A stretch of 64,000 nt of DNA from GCA-2687025 sp964473525. Lineage in GTDB: Bacteria; Poribacteria; WGA-4E; GCA-2687025. Below, piece after piece: positions 59,808 through 64,000 of the stretch. The notes beneath the pieces were generated by a model, which ran no database searches, was not told the DNA's origin, and saw only the letters and a program-made list of their open reading frames with translations. Where the stretch lies: assembly GCA_964473525.1 (NCBI GenBank), contig CAYYPK010000022.1:45279-109278 (forward strand). Reading direction: 5' to 3'. Within the stretch, counting starts at the first letter, position 1. Every line of letters begins with the position of its first letter. A program made the position numbers and the translations under genes.

Positions 59808-61522
59808 GCGCCGTGGGCGGGGCGACCCGCCAGGGGATCGGCGGGGACGCTGCCGCGCGCGTCGAAGCCGTTGTCCGTGACATCGGCTTCCCTCTCGAAC
59901 CAGAGCGCATGTACACCCGCGTGCTTGAAGCCGCCCTTGACCTTACGGGCTCCGACGCCGGCTCCCTCGCGCTCGTGGACGACGAGACGCACCTGCTGAA
60001 TATCCCGATGACGCAGGGATTCTCCGACAGCACGGTGCGCAACCTGAAGATTGGGGTCGGTGAAGGCGTCATCGGCTGGGTCGTCGCCAACGAAACCCCA
60101 CTCATCGTGCCAGACACGCACGCCGAGCCGCGCTTCATAGCCGGCGACATCGACGTGCGCTCCGAGATGGCGGTCCCGCTCTTCCTCGGCGACCGAGTCA
60201 TCGGCGCGATTGACGTCAACGCCATGCGACGGGACTCGTACCGAGGCGCGGACGCCGCCGCCCTACTCGCCTTCGCGACGCAGATGGCGCCGCGCGTGCA
60301 GAACGCTCGGCTGTACGGGGAGACGCGTCAGCGCGCCGATGCCCTGCATGCCCTCTTCGAGATCGGTAAGCTAGTATCCGAGACGCTCGACATCGACAAG
60401 CTGATGGAGCGCATCGTCGAACACGCGGTGCACCTCATGGACGCGCGCATCGCGGCGCTGACGCTGCTGTCCGACGACGGCGAGTTCCTAATCACGAGCG
60501 CTGTCGCAGGGGCGGGCCATGCATATGCGGCCAAGCCCCCGTTGCGTGTGGACCACAGTCTTATCGGCGAGGCCATCCTGACGCGCCGGCCTCTCATCGT
60601 CGACGACGTCCAGCAGGACGAGCGGTACCAGTTCGTGCACATCGCTCGGAACCAGGGCCTACGCGCGCTGCTTGCGGTCCCCATGATGTTCCGCGGCAAG
60701 GTGCTGGGTGTCATCAGCATCTACAAGGGTCACCTCCACGCGTTCAAGAGCGAAGAAATCGGGATCACGACGAGCCTCGCAGACCAGGCCGCCATCGCGA
60801 TACGCAACGCCATGCTCTATGATGGGATGATGAACCTGGAGGCGCAGGTCAGACGTCTCCAGAGGATTGGAACCGCCGGCGAGATCGCGGTGGGATTCGC
60901 GCACGAGGTGCGCAATCCCCTCACGGTGATCAAGATGCTGCTCGACTCGGTGGCCGACCTGACCGCGGAGGACCGGGAGGTCATCAAGGCCGAGGTCGAC
61001 CGCATGGGAGCGATCATTGAGCAACACCTCAAGTTCGCTCGTCCGCACGAACTCGCTCTGGAGCCTGTTCTGCCGCACACGATCGTCGCCAACAGCCTGC
61101 ATCTGCTGGAACACCGCCTGATGCGGCAGGGCATCGAGGTGGAGACCGAATATACCGCCGGCGCCGCGCTGATCCTGGGCTCGGAGAGTCACCTGGAGCA
61201 AGTCTTCGTGAACCTGTTCCTCAACGCCATGGACGCGATGCCCCAGGGCGGCGTGCTCCGCGCGACGGTCACCGTCGAGGACGACGCGGTGATCGCCGCC
61301 GTAGAGGACACCGGAGCGGGCATCCCGGCGCACATCCAGGAGAGGCTGTTCGAGCCGTTCAACACGTCGAAGGACGCTGGCATGGGCATTGGCCTGTCCA
61401 TCGTGCACCGCATCGTGCGCGACCACAATAGCCACATCGACTTCCACACGGGCGAGGGCGAAGGCACGCGCTTCACGATCCGCTTCCCGCTCGCCAGCAG
61501 CGAGGAGGGGGACGTGGCGTGA
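59804..61522 (+). CDS. GAF-domain sensor histidine kinase
   Basis: A 572-residue cytoplasmic kinase. Two GAF domains (about 40-165 and 190-335) bind an unknown ligand. The phosphorylated His367 lies in EIAVGFAHEVRNPLTVIKMLLDSV, and the ATPase domain has HLEQVFVNLFLNAMDAMP (N box), VEDTGAGIP (G1) and MGIGLSIVHRIV (G2). No membrane helix is seen, so the signal is intracellular. It overlaps the response regulator gene (GTGA), its cognate partner. Together with GDPD it forms a three-gene overlapping set. Confidence 0.94.
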   Translation: MSAVGGATRQGIGGDAAARVEAVVRDIGFPLEPERMYTRVLEAALDLTGSDAGSLALVDDETHLLNIPMTQGFSDSTVRNLKIGVGEGVIGWVVANETPLIVPDTHAEPRFIAGDIDVRSEMAVPLFLGDRVIGAIDVNAMRRDSYRGADAAALLAFATQMAPRVQNARLYGETRQRADALHALFEIGKLVSETLDIDKLMERIVEHAVHLMDARIAALTLLSDDGEFLITSAVAGAGHAYAAKPPLRVDHSLIGEAILTRRPLIVDDVQQDERYQFVHIARNQGLRALLAVPMMFRGKVLGVISIYKGHLHAFKSEEIGITTSLADQAAIAIRNAMLYDGMMNLEAQVRRLQRIGTAGEIAVGFAHEVRNPLTVIKMLLDSVADLTAEDREVIKAEVDRMGAIIEQHLKFARPHELALEPVLPHTIVANSLHLLEHRLMRQGIEVETEYTAGAALILGSESHLEQVFVNLFLNAMDAMPQGGVLRATVTVEDDAVIAAVEDTGAGIPAHIQERLFEPFNTSKDAGMGIGLSIVHRIVRDHNSHIDFHTGEGEGTRFTIRFPLASSEEGDVA

Positions 61523-62964
61523 AGACTATCCTCATCGTCGACGACGAGCAGAACATCCACTTCGCTTTCCAACGCGTGTTGGGCGACGAGTACCGGCTGG
61601 AGAAGGCGACCACGGGCGAGGAAGGGCTCGACATCATCGAGGACCGGCTGCCAGACCTGGTCATCATGGACATCAGCCTGCCCGGGATGAGCGGTCTCGA
61701 TGCGCTAGTCCGGGTCCGCAGCGATCACCCGCTGCTGCCCGTGATCGTCATGACCGCGTTCTCGACGACGCGACACACCATCGAGGCGATGAAGCTCGGG
61801 GCCTACGAGTACTTCACGAAGCCGCCCGAGATGGACAAGATGCGGGAGAGCATTGAGCAGGCGTTGCTCGATGCCGAGCAGCGGCAGGAGACCACCGACG
61901 CGGAGCTCTATTCCGTGCCCGCCTCGGACGGCGCGGATGAACCCGTCAACATGATCGGGTCGTCACCCGCGATGCAGGAGGTGTACAAGACTATCGGGCG
62001 CGTCGCCGAGACCGACGTCACGGTGCTCATCACCGGTGAGAGCGGGACGGGCAAGGATCTCGTCGCTCGCGCGATATGGAGCTACGGGCCGCGCGGCGAC
62101 CGGCACATGGCGCCCATCAACTGCGCCGCGATACCTGAGAATCTGCTCGAGAGCGAGCTGTTCGGTCACGAACGTGGGTCGTTCACCGGCGCCGACCGAG
62201 CGCGCGTTGGGCGCTTCGAGGAGTGTGACGGCGGCACGATATTCCTTGACGAAATCGGCGACATGCCGATCGCGCTGCAAGCAAAGCTGCTGCGGGTGCT
62301 GCAGGATGGCGAGATCACACGAGTCGGCGGCACGGGCACGATCCGCGTGGATGTCCGCACCATCGCCGTCACCAACAAGGATCTACAGCGCGCCGTAGCT
62401 CGCGGACAGTTCCGCGAGGATCTCTACTACCGGTTGAACGTCGTCACCATAGACATGCCGCCGTTGCGCGCCCGCACGGGCGACGTGCCGGAGCTGGTCC
62501 GGTACTTCCTGGCCCGCTTCAGCCGCGAGCTGGGGAAGACCATCGACCACCTCGGTGAGGACGTCATGGCGTTCCTCGAGGCTTACCCGTGGCCGGGCAA
62601 CGTGAGAGAGTTGGAGAACGCCCTGCGGCGCGCCATGCTGCTCAGCCGCGGTGGGACGGTGACCCGCGCCGACCTCCAGCTAAGCGGCGAACCCGGCGAC
62701 ACGACCCCCACGGCCCCGCCCGCGGACACGCACGCGATGCTGATGCAGGGCTTCGATACGTTCCTCGAGGCGCCGCCAGACGGCGGGGTGATGACGCACG
62801 TTGAGCGGCTACTTCTCACGCGGGCGCTCGAGCACTTCCAGGGCAACCAGAAACGCGCCTCCGAGGCGCTTGGCATCGCCCGTAACACGCTCCGTAGCAA
62901 GATGGAACGCTACCAGATCAGCAAAGACGTGCGCATCCGTCGATCCGACAGCCAGAACGCGTAG
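61519..62964 (+). CDS. Sigma-54-dependent response regulator (NtrC family)
   Basis: A 481-residue regulator from a GTG overlapping the kinase stop. The receiver has Asp51 in LVIMDISLPGMSG and Lys in YFTKPPE. The AAA+ part has Walker A TGESGTGKDLVARA, ESELFGHERGSFTGADRA (GAFTGA loop with Ser for Ala), GTIFLDEIGDM (Walker B) and NVRELENALRR. The C-terminal Fis HTH is RASEALGIARNTLRSKM. Needs sigma-54; target genes are not known. Convergent with the MORN gene, 1 base between stops. Confidence 0.95.
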   Translation: MKTILIVDDEQNIHFAFQRVLGDEYRLEKATTGEEGLDIIEDRLPDLVIMDISLPGMSGLDALVRVRSDHPLLPVIVMTAFSTTRHTIEAMKLGAYEYFTKPPEMDKMRESIEQALLDAEQRQETTDAELYSVPASDGADEPVNMIGSSPAMQEVYKTIGRVAETDVTVLITGESGTGKDLVARAIWSYGPRGDRHMAPINCAAIPENLLESELFGHERGSFTGADRARVGRFEECDGGTIFLDEIGDMPIALQAKLLRVLQDGEITRVGGTGTIRVDVRTIAVTNKDLQRAVARGQFREDLYYRLNVVTIDMPPLRARTGDVPELVRYFLARFSRELGKTIDHLGEDVMAFLEAYPWPGNVRELENALRRAMLLSRGGTVTRADLQLSGEPGDTTPTAPPADTHAMLMQGFDTFLEAPPDGGVMTHVERLLLTRALEHFQGNQKRASEALGIARNTLRSKMERYQISKDVRIRRSDSQNA

Positions 62965-62965
62965 G

Positions 62966-63280
62966 TCAGGTCGCCTCGGCGCCCGCTTCGTCGTAGCGCA
63001 CCCTGTCGACGACACGACCGCGGTCGTAGGTTATGCGAGTCTCCAGCGTGCCGTCGCGCCGAAACTGGCGCCACTCACCCTCCTTGCGCCCGTCCCGCGA
63101 GTTGCCCTGGATCTCCGCGTAGGAGCCCTCTCGGAACTTGCCGCCGTTATCGTGGTACGCGCAGTAGTACCCAGTGTACAGGCCCTCGTGGAACGTCGCC
63201 TCGCTCCTGAGCTCCCCGTTAGCGTGGAACACCTTCCACGGCCCGTGCTTCTTGCCATCCCTGTACGCGCCCTCGCGCAT
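62966..63280 (-). CDS. MORN-repeat protein
   Basis: A 104-residue protein. Repeats are MREGAYRDGKKHGPWKVFHANGE, YTGYYCAYHDNGGKFREGSY and GRKEGEWRQFRRDGTLETRI, i.e. G-x-Y-x-x-G-x-x-x-G-x-W MORN type. Such repeats occur in YwqK-like proteins whose role is unclear. In-frame codons upstream are repeat-like (QTRHRRREPQT) but lack a common start codon, so the start may be longer. Its gap to the LamG gene is 113 bases. Confidence 0.7.
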   Translation of the reverse strand: MREGAYRDGKKHGPWKVFHANGELRSEATFHEGLYTGYYCAYHDNGGKFREGSYAEIQGNSRDGRKEGEWRQFRRDGTLETRITYDRGRVVDRVRYDEAGAEAT

Positions 63281-63393
63281 GGTCTGCGGCTCCCTACGCC
63301 TGTGCCGAGTCTGGACCGGCTTCGAGACGCGAATCGCCCCGACGGCCGGCCGTACCCGGGCATCGGGGCGACTCCCAGTTTCTGGGTGGGCGA

Positions 63394-64000
63394 CTAGCGG
63401 GTCTTCAGCTCGCCCCAGATCGCGGTCAGCTTGCCTGTCAGCTCGACGGGCGAGATGCCGGTGGCGGCTGCCAACCCGCGCTCGTAGATGAGGTTCACGT
63501 CCTCCTCGTCTAGCGCGACGTGGAACACGCCAACGTCATCGACGGCGCCGGTGACGGGGATGCCGCCTTCGCCGCGCCGGCCGATCTCCAACATGTGCGT
63601 ACCTGGCACGGTGCCTTCGTTCGCCTTGTCGTATTCGCCCAGGAGGACACCGTTCACGTACGCAATCTCATGCCTGCCATCGAGCGTCCACGCGACGTGG
63701 TACCACTTGCCCTCTTCCCAGTCGGCATCGCCGTCGGGAAGCTTGCCGTTGATGGACGCCATGATGCCTTCATCGTAGTCACCGGCGCCGTCGCTGGAAT
63801 ACGTGTGGAGCTGCCCGTTCATGTAGATGCCTACCTCGTATTCGAGGTAGTGCTTGCCGACAACGGCCTGGCGATCCGCCCACATGTCCAGCATCGCCTT
63901 CTCGCTGCGCACCCAGAAGGTGATGCTCATCGTCTCTTCCATGTCCAGACTATCGTGGTCTGGGATGGCGACGAAGCCAGAGCCATCAAACTCCAGGGCC
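63394..64000 (-). CDS. LamG/concanavalin-like domain protein, N-terminus beyond the window
   Basis: The frame is open through base 64000 (ALEFDGSGFVAIPDHDSLDM), so the N-terminus is missing. The domain is a LamG jelly-roll: ITFWVRSEK, WEEGKWYHVAWTLDGRHEIAYVNGVLLGEYD, TGAVDDVGVFHVALDEEDVNLIYERGL are diagnostic. The C-terminal end AIWGELKTR is a typical linker. Such domains bind polysaccharide or protein ligands and are common in sulfatase-rich genomes. Localisation cannot be judged without the N-terminus. Confidence 0.85.
   Translation of the reverse strand, partial: ALEFDGSGFVAIPDHDSLDMEETMSITFWVRSEKAMLDMWADRQAVVGKHYLEYEVGIYMNGQLHTYSSDGAGDYDEGIMASINGKLPDGDADWEEGKWYHVAWTLDGRHEIAYVNGVLLGEYDKANEGTVPGTHMLEIGRRGEGGIPVTGAVDDVGVFHVALDEEDVNLIYERGLAAATGISPVELTGKLTAIWGELKTR

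Noticed and set aside
1..64000. CRISPR arrays, tRNA or rRNA genes and insertion sequences
   Set aside because: No direct-repeat arrays, tRNA arms, rRNA motifs or transposase motifs were seen on either strand by reading; a tool-based scan could still reveal a divergent tRNA.

Overview
This is a GC-rich (roughly 65% by eye), densely coded bacterial window with 56 protein genes, most of them in operons joined by 1-4 base stop/start overlaps. I see no rRNA, tRNA, CRISPR array, phage block or insertion sequence. The gene mix points to an uncultured sugar-scavenging lineage of the Poribacteria/Latescibacterota/Planctomycetes-like kind: three DUF6785/DUF6784-type membrane proteins, three Gfo/Idh/MocA oxidoreductases, two TIM-barrel sugar isomerase-like proteins, a sulfatase, SMP-30, RraA, LamG, PQQ-like propellers and Asp-box proteins. 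The phylum is an inference from gene content, not a marker-gene result.

Layout. 1-7308 (minus): one probable operon with a DUF6785 membrane protein, a TPR lipoprotein, a TIM-barrel enzyme, Maf, glycerate kinase, a D-2-hydroxyacid dehydrogenase and a Gfo/Idh/MocA enzyme cut by the window edge; it looks like sugar-acid breakdown through D-glycerate. 7464-8855 (plus): sulfatase. 8862-15920 (minus): housekeeping operon xerC/D - GT-C-like membrane protein - GNAT - tilS - hpt - DUF58 - ddl. 16060-19115 (plus): gcvH - gcvPA (apparent CTG start) - DAO-type FAD oxidoreductase. 19112-29306: mixed catabolic region with RraA, SMP-30, two DUF6785 proteins, an SDR, two Gfo/Idh/MocA enzymes and an NCS2-type permease. 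29456-39746 (plus): pseudopilin-like protein, BatA-like protein, argG, an aldehyde dehydrogenase-like gene overlapping an iron alcohol dehydrogenase, and a HemN-like radical SAM gene between two PQQ-like propeller genes. 39843-43036 (plus): zinc alcohol dehydrogenase, hexulose-phosphate-synthase-like enzyme, WD40 protein. 43042-45437: UDP-glucuronate decarboxylase-like gene divergent from an Asp-box propeller gene. 45471-47986 (minus): methyltransferase and ABC exporter. 48123-51931 (plus): LarA-type protein, TIM-barrel isomerase, discoidin-like lipoprotein, DMT transporter. 51928-57688 (minus): lysA - dapF - dtxR - tsaB - large orphan protein. 58108-62964 (plus): LysM lipoprotein, GDPD, and a GAF histidine kinase with a sigma-54 response regulator. 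62966-64000 (minus): MORN-repeat protein and a partial LamG protein.

How the genes may work together: sugar dehydrogenases, isomerases, SMP-30 lactonase and RraA could feed carbohydrate carbon toward hydroxypyruvate/glycerate, with glycerate kinase closing the route. A weaker C1/glycine theme (GcvH, GcvPA, sarcosine-oxidase-like FAD enzyme, hexulose-phosphate-synthase-like enzyme) runs alongside. Usable promoters are scarce: the clearest is at 57928-57957 (TTGACA, 18 bp, TATACT) in front of the LysM lipoprotein, with one facing the other way at 57730-57759 for lysA. The best candidate novelties are the DUF6785 paralogues, the radical SAM gene sandwiched by propellers, the acylating-type aldehyde dehydrogenase/iron ADH pair, the uncharacterised 717-residue protein in the lysine operon, and non-AUG starts.
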